Counted from the first letter of the stretch, positions 24,849 to 32,049 are shown. The stretch: 64,000 nucleotides of DNA from Polaromonas sp. SP1 (GCF_003711205.1 NZ_CP031013.1:3328501-3392500), one strand, 5' to 3'. Program-made: numbers and translations. The notes: generated from the sequence alone by a model not told the origin.

Positions 24849-25811
24849 TCAGCGGGTTGCCGTTTGTGCCAGCATGGTTTTGGGCAGGCCCGCACGCCAG
24901 AGCGTACCGTGCAGCGTTTCCCCTTGCAGCCACTCAGCCACCTGGGCGCGCAAGGCCATCAGCTTGTCGAAATCAATGCCGGTTTCGATGCCCATGCTGG
25001 CAAACATATAAGCCAGGTCTTCGCTGGCCACATTGCCGCTGGCGCCCGGCGCATGCGGGCAGCCGCCTATGCCCGCCAGGCAGGCGTCGAAGCGTGTGAT
25101 GCCGGTCAGCAGCGCGGCATACACATTGGCCACGCCCATGCCGCGTGTGTCGTGAAAATGCCCGCAGGCCAGCTTGTCGCCCGCCACGGCAAACGCGGCT
25201 TCAAAAAGGCTTTGCACCATGGCCGGGTCGGCGTACCCCACCGTGTCGGCCAGGCCCACGCGGTCGGCGCCGGCGTCCAGCACGGCCTGCAACAGGCGCA
25301 GCACCTCGGCCGGCTCGACCCGGCCCTGCAGCGTGCAGCCGAAGGCCGTGCTCATGCCGACTTCAATCATGATCTTCGAGCCCGACGCGTCGCGCGCCGC
25401 GCGTATGCGGGCTATTTCAGCGACCACTTCGTCGGGCGTCTTGCGCAGGTTGGCCAGGCTGTGCGCGTGGCTGGCCGAGAGCGGCACCAGCATCTGGTGC
25501 GCGCCGGACTCGATGGCGCGCTCGGCGCCCTTGAGGTTGGGCACCAGCACCGAGGCCACCAGGCCCGGCAGGGTTCTGGCAAACGCCACCAGCTCGGCAG
25601 TGTCTGCCAGCTGCGGCAAGAGGCGCGCCGGCACAAAAGAGCCGACTTCGATTTCGCGCTGGCCGGCGTCATAGGCCTGCTGTATCCACTGCAGCTTGCG
25701 GGCCGTCGGCAAGGTGGTGGCAATGCTTTGCAGGCCGTCGCGCAGGCCGACTTCGCGGATGCTGACACGGCGCGGCAGGGTGTTGGGGCTGAATGGGGAG
25801 GGTGGGGTCAC
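24849..25811 (-). CDS. Hydroxymethylglutaryl-CoA lyase-like enzyme
   Basis: A 320-residue TIM-barrel lyase of the HMG-CoA lyase family that cleaves a 3-hydroxy-3-methyl-acyl-CoA. Visible are the substrate motif RDGLQ (24-28), the metal-site CGHFHDTRG with His218 and His220, and the active-site signature GIGGCPHAPGASGNVASED with Cys251. GTG at 25811 is chosen because GGAG lies eight bases upstream and homology starts soon after; the open frame continues far upstream but crosses the divergent regulator. With the CoA-transferase it may act on HMG-CoA, citramalyl-CoA or similar. Confidence 0.9.
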   Translation of the reverse strand: MTPPSPFSPNTLPRRVSIREVGLRDGLQSIATTLPTARKLQWIQQAYDAGQREIEVGSFVPARLLPQLADTAELVAFARTLPGLVASVLVPNLKGAERAIESGAHQMLVPLSASHAHSLANLRKTPDEVVAEIARIRAARDASGSKIMIEVGMSTAFGCTLQGRVEPAEVLRLLQAVLDAGADRVGLADTVGYADPAMVQSLFEAAFAVAGDKLACGHFHDTRGMGVANVYAALLTGITRFDACLAGIGGCPHAPGASGNVASEDLAYMFASMGIETGIDFDKLMALRAQVAEWLQGETLHGTLWRAGLPKTMLAQTATR

Positions 25812-25860
25812 CGGTCGTCTCCAGGGTTCGGAATTTGGTGGGTTGATGCCTTGCGTGGAG

Positions 25861-25931
25861 TTTAGAATTTCCTGAAACGTTTGGTTTTTCAATTTTGGAA
25901 GCTTTGGTGTTCCATTTAGGAATATCTTAAA
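25861..25931. promoter_or_regulatory. Inverted AT-rich site pair between lyase and LysR genes
   Basis: TTTAGAATTTCCTGAAAC at 25861 and the related TTTAGGAATATCTTAAAG at 25914 point towards each other in the 147-base divergent gap. The arrangement suits a LysR-type recognition plus activation site. Similarity is imperfect. Confidence 0.4.
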
Positions 25932-25958
25932 GGCCCCAATGACCGCAGGAGGCACGCC

Positions 25959-26861
25959 ATGAGAGAGCTCGACCTGACCACCCTGCGCCTTTTTGCTGCT
26001 GTGTGTGACGCACGCAGCATCGCCCGCGCGGCCGAGCAGGCCAACATCGTCGGCTCGGCCGTCAGCAAGCGGCTGGCGCAGCTCGAAGACACCGTCGGCA
26101 CGCCGCTGCTGCAGCGCCGCCGCCACGGCGTGGAGCCTACGCCCGCCGGCGAAAGCCTGCTGGAACACGCACGCGCCATGCTGGCCAGCGCCGACCAGAT
26201 CGAGCGCGACATGGGCGCCTATGCGCTGGGCATACGCGGGCAGGTGCGCATCCTGGCCACCGCGTCTGTCATGGCCGAATCGCTGGCCGACGACGTGGCG
26301 GCTTTTTTGCAAATCGAAGCGCACCACGACATCCGCGTCACCATGGAAGAGCGCGTCAGCCCCGACGTGATTCGCGGCATCAAGGAGGGCGTGGCCTCGG
26401 TCGGCATCTGCTGGGACGCGGCCGACCTGACGGGCCTGCAATCGTGCAGCTACCGCCACGACCACCTGGCCATCGTGGTGCACCCCTCGCACCCGCTGGC
26501 CGGCCACGAGACGCTGACCTTCGAGCAGACGCTGGCGCACGAACATGTCAGCCTGCCGGCGCACAGCGCGGTGCAGCTGATGCTGCAGCGCGCCGCGGCG
26601 CTCAAAGGCCGGGCCGTGGTGCACCGGGTGATCGTCTCCAACTTCGAGGCGGCGCTGCGTGTGGTGCGCGCCAACCTGGCCATCAGCGTGGTACCGCGCG
26701 AGGTGGCCGAGCCCTATGCCCGTACCTACGGCCTGCGCGTGCTGCCGCTGACGGACGAGTGGGCCAAACGCCGCTTTGCCATCTGCTTTCGGGGCGAAGC
26801 CGGCCTTTCGGCGGCGGCCAGGCTTCTGGTGCGGCACCTGGCGGCCACTGCGGTGGATTAA
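25959..26861 (+). CDS. LysR-family transcriptional regulator of the CaiB/lyase operon
   Basis: A 300-residue LTTR. The N-terminal winged helix is seen in MRELDLTTLRLFAAVCDARSIARAAEQ and SAVSKRLAQLEDTVGTPLLQRRRHGVEPT, followed by a coinducer domain starting about residue 90. It is divergent from the lyase-CaiB-Bug operon with paired inverted motifs between them. That is the classical layout of an LTTR and its target, so it probably activates that operon in response to the acid or its CoA ester. The coinducer is unknown. Confidence 0.93.
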   Translation: MRELDLTTLRLFAAVCDARSIARAAEQANIVGSAVSKRLAQLEDTVGTPLLQRRRHGVEPTPAGESLLEHARAMLASADQIERDMGAYALGIRGQVRILATASVMAESLADDVAAFLQIEAHHDIRVTMEERVSPDVIRGIKEGVASVGICWDAADLTGLQSCSYRHDHLAIVVHPSHPLAGHETLTFEQTLAHEHVSLPAHSAVQLMLQRAAALKGRAVVHRVIVSNFEAALRVVRANLAISVVPREVAEPYARTYGLRVLPLTDEWAKRRFAICFRGEAGLSAAARLLVRHLAATAVD

Positions 26862-26871
26862 TGACCGATTT

Positions 26872-26932
26872 GCTATGAAATCAGGAGCGGGTGGCGCATG
26901 TGCAGCAAGGGCTTGAGCCTCATTTGATGCAG
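26872..26932 (+). repeat. Interspersed GCTAT-N7-ATAGC element, copy 4 (variant GGAGC half)
   Basis: GCTAT, seven bases, GGAGC, then GGGTGGCGC, GGGCTTGAGCC and an AT-rich end. It begins 11 bases after the LysR stop codon. Its middle resembles copy 5, which lies 76 bases further on in the opposite orientation. Confidence 0.65.
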
Positions 26933-27007
26933 AATCGCCAACTTGCGAAATCTGCCGAAACCCCTAAAACCCCAAGGCCGTCTGCGGTGAAGGGGCGGCG
27001 CCGCGCT

Positions 27008-27070
27008 TTTGCGTTAAAATAGGCCTCCAACCCACGGCAGACAAGCGCCACCCGCTATAAAAAATATAGC
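27008..27070 (-). repeat. Interspersed GCTAT-N7-ATAGC element, copy 5
   Basis: Leftward copy beginning with a perfect GCTAT-N7-ATAGC (27054-27070), then GGGTGGCGC, GGGTTGGAGGCC and a tail TATTTTAACGC. With copy 4 it forms an inverted pair around 26872-27070. Confidence 0.75.
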
Positions 27071-27149
27071 ACCCAGGGCTGATCCAGGCTAGGCCCAAAC
27101 GGGCCTGGTTGCCGCCGAAAGGCCGGCGTCCTGGGCCCGCAGGCGCTTG
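27042..27149 (+). other. Candidate structured RNA leader upstream of the 27181 gene
   Basis: A nested fold can be drawn by eye. CAAGCGCC (27042-27049) pairs with GGCGCTTG (27142-27149), and CCCAGG (27072-27077) with CCTGGG (27130-27135). Inside are two hairpins, AGGCCC-AAAC-GGGCCT (27091-27106) and GCCGCC-GAAA-GGCCGGC (27111-27127, one bulged C) with a GNRA tetraloop. It ends 31 bases before a start codon. It matches no riboswitch or small RNA family I recognise. The outer arm overlaps repeat copy 5. Together with copies 4 and 5 it accounts for most of the 319-base gap. Confidence 0.35.
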
Positions 27150-27180
27150 ATTTTGGGGAAGGAAGCCCCAGATTCACTGC

Positions 27181-27546
27181 ATGAACGCCACCCATCCTCA
27201 CCCCCACAAAACCGACCTGACGGTCACCCACGTGCTGGCCGAGTTGCTGGAACGGCTGGAGCACAGCGCTGTGCCGGTCGGGCCCGAGCAATACCGCTCC
27301 GTGGTGCTGCATTTGCTGGATGAGCTGGGCGACGTCGAGCCGGGGACCGCGCTGGGCGCCTTGCTGGACACCCATCCGGCAGCCGCCGAGCTGTATGAAA
27401 ACGTCAACTACCAGTACGCGGGCCTGTGCCGCTCAGAACTGGACGCCTCGCTCGCCGCCGAGCTGAAGGCCAAAGAGGCCATTGAAAAGGCCATGAAACC
27501 CATCAACCCCCAACTGAAGGAAGACCCCAACCATGGCAAGAGCTGA
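27181..27546 (+). CDS. Conserved-looking hypothetical acidic protein
   Basis: A 121-residue protein that I do not recognise. It is mildly acidic and largely helical (VTHVLAELLERLEHSAV, YRSVVLHLLDELGDVEPGTALGALLDTHP, LDASLAAELKAKEAIEKAM), has a His-rich start (MNATHPHPHK) and no signal peptide, membrane segment or cysteine cluster beyond a single Cys. Its last 14 bases overlap the next gene, so the two are translationally coupled and probably act together. A candidate structured leader lies upstream. Coding potential is supported by the overlap and by codon use like that of its neighbours. Confidence 0.7.
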   Translation: MNATHPHPHKTDLTVTHVLAELLERLEHSAVPVGPEQYRSVVLHLLDELGDVEPGTALGALLDTHPAAAELYENVNYQYAGLCRSELDASLAAELKAKEAIEKAMKPINPQLKEDPNHGKS

Positions 27547-27781
27547 CGCAAAAACCGCCGTACTCGCTGACGGCCTGCGCTACAAGTCCAAGGTATCGGG
27601 CTCACCGTTCGCTGCCACCACGTCTTTTGGCGCCGCCACCATGTCGTGCTTCATGTGCGGCAAACACCGTGCCCGCTCCCTGATGGGCACCCGCAAGGTC
27701 CTGGGCAAGTCCCAGGCCGTGTGCTCGCCCTCCTGCAAGGCGCTCGACGAAGCGCTTGAGAACGCCGCCAACCAGAGCTGA
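27533..27781 (+). CDS. Small cysteine-motif protein, possible zinc-binding domain
   Basis: An 82-residue protein of unknown role. It carries MSCFMCGKHR (Cys39, Cys42, His45) and AVCSPSCK (Cys64, Cys68), an arrangement C-x2-C...C-x3-C that could bind one zinc ion. The rest is basic and polar with no signal peptide. It overlaps the preceding gene by 14 bases and is followed by a good terminator, so the pair forms a two-gene transcription unit. It resembles no named family that I can identify. Confidence 0.75.
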   Translation: MARADAKTAVLADGLRYKSKVSGSPFAATTSFGAATMSCFMCGKHRARSLMGTRKVLGKSQAVCSPSCKALDEALENAANQS

Positions 27782-27802
27782 TCAGCCGATCGGCTCACCT
27801 AC

Positions 27803-27834
27803 AAAGGCCGCCTTGCGCGGCCTTTGGTCTTTGT
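27803..27834 (+). terminator. Rho-independent terminator after the two-gene hypothetical unit
   Basis: AAAGGCCGC, short loop, GCGGCCTTT, then a T-rich GGTCTTTGTTT stretch, starting 21 bases after the stop codon at 27781. The stem is strong; the T-run is interrupted. Confidence 0.7.
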
Positions 27835-27956
27835 TTGCCCCGCAAGGGCCGCAACGCAGGCTTTGCTTACCTTGTCAGCCGGCTGCCGTCTTGATCACCG
27901 CACACCCCCGGGCGCATACTGTGTTTGCAAAAACGCACAGCTGAAAGGTGACTTCC

Positions 27957-28511
27957 ATGGCCTCCCTGCCCACGCCGGACCCCATCCTCGAACCTGACGA
28001 GGCCATAGACCACATCCGCGGCCGCCAGTCCGCGCCGGTCACCGTCGTCGAATACGGCGACTTCGAATGCCCCTCCTGCTTTCAGGCCCACGCCGCGCTG
28101 AAGATCATGCTGCCGCACTTCGACAAACAGCTGCGTTTTGTCTTCAGGCACTTCCCGCTGCGCGAAATACACCCCCACGCCGAGATGGCCGCAGAAGCCG
28201 CCGAGGCCGCCGGCGCACAGGGCAAGTTCTGGCCGATGTATGAGTTGCTGTTTGCCCACCAGCAACACCTCAAAGACAAACACTTGCTCGAGTACGCCGA
28301 GCAGGTCGGCCTGGACATGGCCCGCTACCAGAATGAGATGAGCGACCACGTCTACCTGCAACGCGTGCAGGAGCACATGCAAAGCGGCCGCCACCTGGGC
28401 GTGCGTTCAACGCCGGCGTTTTATGTCAACGGGGTGTTTTGCGATGTGTCGTTTGGCCTGCAGCATCTGCATGAGGCCATCGACAAGGCGCTGGCCGGCC
28501 AACAGAGTTAG
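27957..28511 (+). CDS. DsbA-like thioredoxin-fold protein, cytoplasmic
   Basis: A 184-residue protein of the DsbA/thioredoxin_4 superfamily. The redox motif CPSC lies at residues 38-41 in VVEYGDFECPSC, and the cis-proline region is RSTPAFYVNG. There is no signal peptide, so it probably acts in the cytoplasm, like the FrnE or NhaA-tail-related group, as a disulfide reductase or isomerase. ATG at 27957 is chosen for the AAAGGTG ribosome site six bases upstream; an in-frame GTG at 27948 is the alternative. No functional partner is evident nearby. Confidence 0.87.
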   Translation: MASLPTPDPILEPDEAIDHIRGRQSAPVTVVEYGDFECPSCFQAHAALKIMLPHFDKQLRFVFRHFPLREIHPHAEMAAEAAEAAGAQGKFWPMYELLFAHQQHLKDKHLLEYAEQVGLDMARYQNEMSDHVYLQRVQEHMQSGRHLGVRSTPAFYVNGVFCDVSFGLQHLHEAIDKALAGQQS

Positions 28512-28514
28512 CCC

Positions 28515-29036
28515 TTAGCCATCCACCGGCTGCAGCGGCGTTGTCAGCGTCTTCTGCAAAAACGCCAGGTCCAGCCAGCGGCCGAACTTGAACGCCGCCT
28601 GTTTGATGGTGCCGCAGTGCTCAAAGCCCAGGCGCTTGTGCAACTCGATGCTGGCGCTGTTGTTCAGGTCAATCGCGCCCACCACGACGTGCATGCCTTG
28701 CCCTTCAGCCTTGGTCACAATCGCCTCCAGCAGCTTGCGCCCCAGCCCCTGGCCGCGGCAGCTTTTTTCAACGTAGACCGAGTGCTCCACCGTGTACTTG
28801 TACGCCGGGAAGGCACGGAAGGTGCCGTAACTCGCAAAGCCCAGCAGCTTGCCGGCGTCGTCCTCCAGCCCGATCACCGGAAAGTTGTTGGCCCGCTTGG
28901 TGGCAAACCAGGTCACCATGCTTTCCGGCGTGCGCGGCTTGTAGTCATACAGCGCTGTTGAGTTGGCAATCGCCTCGTTGAAGATGGCGAGGATCTGGCC
29001 GGCGTGGCGTTCTTCGGTGCAGGTGACGGGGTGCAT
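28515..29036 (-). CDS. GNAT-family N-acetyltransferase, phosphinothricin acetyltransferase-like
   Basis: A 173-residue acetyltransferase. ILAIFNEAIANSTALYDYKPRTPE and the VEHSVYVEKSCRGQGLGRKLLEAI segment, with the acetyl-CoA loop RGQGLG, place it with PAT/MddA-like GNAT enzymes that acetylate amino groups such as those of methionine sulfone, sulfoximine or phosphinothricin. ATG at 29036 matches the family start; the frame runs upstream to a GTG at 29087 through a poor segment. The gene converges with the DsbA-like gene with only three bases between stops. The natural substrate is not known. Confidence 0.88.
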   Translation of the reverse strand: MHPVTCTEERHAGQILAIFNEAIANSTALYDYKPRTPESMVTWFATKRANNFPVIGLEDDAGKLLGFASYGTFRAFPAYKYTVEHSVYVEKSCRGQGLGRKLLEAIVTKAEGQGMHVVVGAIDLNNSASIELHKRLGFEHCGTIKQAAFKFGRWLDLAFLQKTLTTPLQPVDG

Positions 29037-29069
29037 TTTTTTGGGGGGACGATGTGGGAGCTTGCTCTG

Positions 29070-29097
29070 CCCGCTGGCCTCAGGCACCAGCGGGCGT
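29070..29097. other. Hairpin between acetyltransferase and membrane protein genes
   Basis: CCCGCTGG and CCAGCGGG arms around a short centre form a strong stem just after the membrane-protein stop codon at 29124. No T-run follows on the minus strand, so it may be an mRNA-stabilising or weak Rho-dependent end rather than a classical terminator. Confidence 0.4.
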
Positions 29098-29123
29098 AGC
29101 GCGTGCAGGTATTTTGCCGGGCT

Positions 29124-29651
29124 TCAGCCCGCCGCAGCCGAGCCGGGCAGGGCGCCCGCCTGCGCGGCATTGCGTGCACGAATGCGCCGCACCTGCAGCG
29201 TCCCGCCAATGATGTAGAGCAACAGCAAGACCCCCGTGGCAGCCTTCAACTCGGGTGCGTCGGGATTGGGCAGCAGCGGCGCCCCCAGCGGCAGGCGGGT
29301 CGATGTCTCGGTAATTGCCGGGATCATGTGGAAGACAAAGGTGATCGAGTAGCTCAGCGTTTCGACATAGGCAGAGGCGCGGCCCAGCACCTTGGTGTTG
29401 CCTGCCACCCAGGCAATGCCCAGCACCAGCAGCGTGATGATGCCCAGCGCATGCGGCTTGCCGAAGCCGCCATGCTGGAAGATGCCGAAGCCCGTGAGGC
29501 AGGTGAAGATGGTGGTCCAGATATAGACCTTGCCCAGCGTGGACGCGGCGATGATTTCCTTGTCGCGAAAAAAGGCAATGAGGGCGGCCGCGACGGCCAC
29601 CAGGCTGATGGCGGTGTGGATCACACCCAGGTACGTTAAACCGTAGATCAT
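29124..29651 (-). CDS. Hypothetical multi-pass membrane protein
   Basis: A 175-residue protein with about four or five hydrophobic segments (IYGLTYLGVIHTAISLVAVA, IWTTIFTCLTGFGIF, IITLLVLGIAWVAG, YSITFVFHMIPAI, GVLLLLYIIGGTLQV). Conserved-looking histidines lie within or near membranes (His12, the GFGIFQHGGFGKPHALG loop). I do not recognise the family with confidence. ATG at 29651 is chosen because AAGGAG lies six bases upstream; the longer frame to 29729 has no such site. The preceding 203 bases hold no evident gene. Confidence 0.8.
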   Translation of the reverse strand: MIYGLTYLGVIHTAISLVAVAAALIAFFRDKEIIAASTLGKVYIWTTIFTCLTGFGIFQHGGFGKPHALGIITLLVLGIAWVAGNTKVLGRASAYVETLSYSITFVFHMIPAITETSTRLPLGAPLLPNPDAPELKAATGVLLLLYIIGGTLQVRRIRARNAAQAGALPGSAAAG

Positions 29652-29854
29652 CGGAATCTCCTTATGCCCTGTGACGCCAGGGCCGTGGGGTTGTTGTTGA
29701 AGCTGGCGTCCATCCCAAGCAAACGCCATGCCGCGCCGATTGTGGCCCGCACGGCCGGTTTCGGCTACCGTCCTGGGGGGTAAGGGCGGCTACGGCCCGA
29801 TAATCGGTAGAACATCGTTGCAACAGCGTGCAAAAGCTCTAAACCAAAGTACTC

Positions 29855-30178
29855 ATGAAAAAAACATTCCAGCTCAAAGTCGAAGGCAAGAACCGCGAGC
29901 GCCTGCTCGAAGCCGCCAAACACGACATCCGCAAATACTTCAAGCGCGAACGCGCCAAGGCTTTGCCCAAGGGCGTGGACTTCTGGGACTTCGACTGCAA
30001 ATCCGGCTACAGCCAGGACTCGGCCACCGCGGTGCCCGAGGCCGGTCTCATCAAGTCGATTGACGAGATCGTCAAAGACGGCGGCGAGCAGTTTTATGTC
30101 GAGGTACTGGCCAAGGCGGGCGTGAAAGCGCCCCGGCCCCAAGGTGACGGTGACGACGGCTTTGATGACGGCGAATAA
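29855..30178 (+). CDS. DUF6172-like conserved hypothetical protein
   Basis: A 107-residue soluble protein, MKKTFQLKVEGKNRERLLEA, followed by KYFKRERAKALPKGVDFWDFDCKSG and a C-terminal acidic tail GDGDDGFDDGE. The KRERxKxLPxGVDFWDFDCKxG block is the mark of a small proteobacterial family (DUF6172, from memory) of unknown role. There is no signal peptide or membrane segment. It lies three bases before the next gene, a secreted hypothetical protein, so they may be cotranscribed. Confidence 0.75.
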   Translation: MKKTFQLKVEGKNRERLLEAAKHDIRKYFKRERAKALPKGVDFWDFDCKSGYSQDSATAVPEAGLIKSIDEIVKDGGEQFYVEVLAKAGVKAPRPQGDGDDGFDDGE

Positions 30179-30181
30179 GGC

Positions 30182-30652
30182 ATGCGCAAACTCCTGGCGC
30201 TACTTTTGATGACAACCTCCATGACCCTTCACGCCGGCAACTTCTTTCCGCCCGACTACAAGACCTTTCCGTTTAAAGAAGGCGACCTCCTGGCCAGCCA
30301 GCGCGCCGATGGAAAATTTTCCGTCAACAAGGTTTTGAAGATTGACCGCGTGGCGCTGAAGAAGGGCGAATCCATCAACATACAGGGACAGTCTTTTGCG
30401 GCCACCGAAGACGACTTCCTGCTGGTTGTCGGCTGCTCTTACGGCGCGGCAGAATTCAAGACGATCGAAGAGGCCCGCGCAGCGGCAGCCAGCGGCAAAT
30501 GGACCGTCCAGCTCGGCCATGCACCCAACCGCGCACCCGGCGCGGCAGCGGGCCAAACCCGCATCGGGCATGCCGCAGTGACAGAAAGCGAATTGGCCGG
30601 CTACCGCGAGTGGCGAGCCGCGTTCGACAAAGGCCAGGCAGGTGTTTTCTAA
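30182..30652 (+). CDS. Hypothetical exported protein
   Basis: A 156-residue protein with a good Sec signal peptide (MRKLLALLLMTTSMTLHAG, cleavage after HA-G). The mature part includes FPPDYKTFPFKEGDLLASQRADGKFSVNKVLKIDRV and ends with SELAGYREWRAAFDKGQAGVF. One Cys remains after cleavage. I do not recognise a named domain. It starts three bases after the DUF6172-like gene and probably shares its mRNA. Likely periplasmic; function unknown. Confidence 0.75.
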   Translation: MRKLLALLLMTTSMTLHAGNFFPPDYKTFPFKEGDLLASQRADGKFSVNKVLKIDRVALKKGESINIQGQSFAATEDDFLLVVGCSYGAAEFKTIEEARAAAASGKWTVQLGHAPNRAPGAAAGQTRIGHAAVTESELAGYREWRAAFDKGQAGVF

Positions 30653-30690
30653 AGCGCTTTCGCCCGGCCGGCTGTTGCGGCATGCAACGC

Positions 30691-31086
30691 ATGGATAGAG
30701 ATACCGAGGCCTTTCAAGGCCCGTTTTCCGGCACCATCCAGCAAGGCGACATATTCTGGATAGAAGCCGACCCCTCACGCGGCGCCATCCCCGGCTCCCC
30801 GCATCCCCACGTCGTCGTGCAAGACGATCTGTTTAACCGCTCACGCATCAGCACCGTGGTGGTTTGCGCACTCACCTCCAACCTCCATCGCGCCACCGAG
30901 CCGGGCAATGTCCTGCTCGAGCCCGGCGAAGGCAGCCTGGAAAAGCAGAGCGTGGTGGTCGTCTCCCAGGTATCCAGCGTCTACAAGACGCGCTTGGGCC
31001 AACACATCGGCACGCTATCGGCCGAACGGGTTCAACAAATATTGGCCGGAATGCGTTTTCTCCAAACATCGTTTCATCGCCGCTGA
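30691..31086 (+). CDS. PemK/MazF-family protein without visible antitoxin
   Basis: A 131-residue MazF/PemK-fold protein, which in active members is a sequence-specific mRNA endonuclease. GDIFWIEADPSRGAIPGSPHPHVVVQDD is the first beta-strand region and loop; STVVVCALTSNLHRA and SVVVVSQVSSVYKTRLGQHIG follow in the usual order. ATG at 30691 or 30682 is likely; the frame extends upstream without RBS support. No small antitoxin gene lies before or after. It could be a solitary toxin, a domesticated nuclease or one partnered elsewhere. Repeat copy 6 follows it. Confidence 0.82.
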   Translation: MDRDTEAFQGPFSGTIQQGDIFWIEADPSRGAIPGSPHPHVVVQDDLFNRSRISTVVVCALTSNLHRATEPGNVLLEPGEGSLEKQSVVVVSQVSSVYKTRLGQHIGTLSAERVQQILAGMRFLQTSFHRR

Positions 31087-31163
31087 CTTCAACGCGCGAT
31101 TCTTACGGAACGCGGCGCATTGCGGCCCATCGCCAGGTTTTCGTGGGTGCTCATCCACGCCAA

Positions 31164-31231
31164 AGAATGATTGAACGAATGGGCCTCCAGCCCAATAACT
31201 GTATTGGCTCGTAGCTATTGATTTGATAGCG
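31164..31231 (-). repeat. Interspersed GCTAT-N7-ATAGC element, copy 6
   Basis: Leftward copy: GCTAT-N7-ATAGC (31215-31231), then TATTGGGCTGGAGGCCCATTC and an AT-rich end. It sits 78 bases after the MazF-like stop codon and 35 bases before the ArsR operator. Confidence 0.8.
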
Positions 31232-31266
31232 AACTTTGACGGCCACTGGCGAGGGTTGACGGATCA

Positions 31267-31282
31267 ATAACCACATGGTTAT
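31267..31282. promoter_or_regulatory. ArsR-family operator palindrome
   Basis: ATAACC-ACAT-GGTTAT is a perfect inverted repeat located 10 bases before the ArsR-type regulator start. ATAACCATATGGTTAT-like palindromes recur before ArsR genes paired with SRPBCC genes, which fits autoregulation of this pair. Confidence 0.75.
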
Positions 31283-31291
31283 GATTTGGGC

Positions 31292-31639
31292 ATGCAAACA
31301 GTCGCGAATGTCGTTTCAAACCAGGTTTCGGACGAAATCTTCAAGGCCCTGGCCGACCCCACCCGCCGGGCGATCTTTGAACGCCTGGCCCGCGACGGGG
31401 CGCAGACCGTGCGCGCCTTGACCGACCAGGCCGGCGTGTCTCAACCCGCCGTGTCCAAACACCTGCGTGTCCTGAAGCAGGCGCAGCTGGTCATCGACAG
31501 GCCCGAAGGCCGCGAGACGCATTACAGCGCCCAGCCGCTGGCGCTCTCGGCCCTGCGCGACTGGGTCAGCTTTTACGGCGCCTTCTGGAACGACCGCATC
31601 GACGATCTCGAATCACTTTTAAAAAGGATGGACCAATGA
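31292..31639 (+). CDS. ArsR-family winged-helix transcriptional regulator
   Basis: A 115-residue repressor of the SdpR-like ArsR group. The core is SDEIFKALADPTRRAIFERLARDG, then the recognition helix in AGVSQPAVSKHLRVLKQAQLV and the wing DRPEGRETHYSA. No metal-binding cysteines are present, so it probably does not sense metals. ATG at 31292 is preferred over an in-frame TTG at 31286. Its stop overlaps the start of the SRPBCC gene (ATGA), and a palindromic operator lies just upstream. It probably represses its own two-gene operon. Confidence 0.92.
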   Translation: MQTVANVVSNQVSDEIFKALADPTRRAIFERLARDGAQTVRALTDQAGVSQPAVSKHLRVLKQAQLVIDRPEGRETHYSAQPLALSALRDWVSFYGAFWNDRIDDLESLLKRMDQ

Positions 31640-32049
31640 GCACTCACCTTGCCACCGAAACCCGCTCCGTCGTCATCGAGCGCGAAATCGCCTATCCGCC
31701 CGAAAAGATCTGGCGCGCACTCACGCAGCCGCACCTCATCCAGGAGTGGCTGATGAAAAACGACTTCAAGCCCAGCGTGGACCACCGCTTCAAGCTGACC
31801 GCAGATTGGGGCGCTGTCGAATGCCAGGTGCTGGTGGTTGAGCCGAATCAGACGCTGTCTTACACCTGGGCCGCCTACGGCCTTGAGAGCATCGTCACCT
31901 GGACGCTCACCCCCGCGGGCACCGGTACGCACCTGCGCATGGAGCAGTCAGGCTTCAAACCAGAGCAAGAGCAGGCTTACCAAGGCGCCAAACACGGCTG
32001 GCAGCAGTTCTTTGCCAACCTGGAGAAAGTGCTGGTGCGGGCGGATTGA
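31636..32049 (+). CDS. SRPBCC (AHSA1-like) domain protein
   Basis: A 137-residue START/AHSA1-type lipid-binding-fold protein: VVIEREIAYPPEKIWRALTQPHLIQEWLM at the start, a beta-rich centre and the C-terminal helix HGWQQFFANLEKVLVR. Such proteins bind hydrophobic ligands in a deep cavity. It is coupled to the ArsR regulator by a four-base overlap, a pairing very common in bacteria. The regulator may respond to the ligand handled here, which is unknown. Confidence 0.9.
   Translation: MSTHLATETRSVVIEREIAYPPEKIWRALTQPHLIQEWLMKNDFKPSVDHRFKLTADWGAVECQVLVVEPNQTLSYTWAAYGLESIVTWTLTPAGTGTHLRMEQSGFKPEQEQAYQGAKHGWQQFFANLEKVLVRAD

Noticed and set aside
25812..26837. Upstream extension of the HMG-lyase-like frame
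   Set aside because: It runs through the divergent LysR gene and lacks a ribosome site; GTG at 25811 has GGAG upstream and fits the family start.
27013..27020. TTAAAAT-like -10 box before the 27181 gene
   Set aside because: The bases form the AT-rich tail of repeat copy 5, and no -35 box is found at a proper distance, so it was not called as a promoter.
27154..27170. GGGGAAGGAAGCCCC similar to the tip of SRP (4.5S) RNA
   Set aside because: The SRP core GGTCCGGAAGGAAGCAGCC is not present and the flanking helices do not match; likely coincidence.
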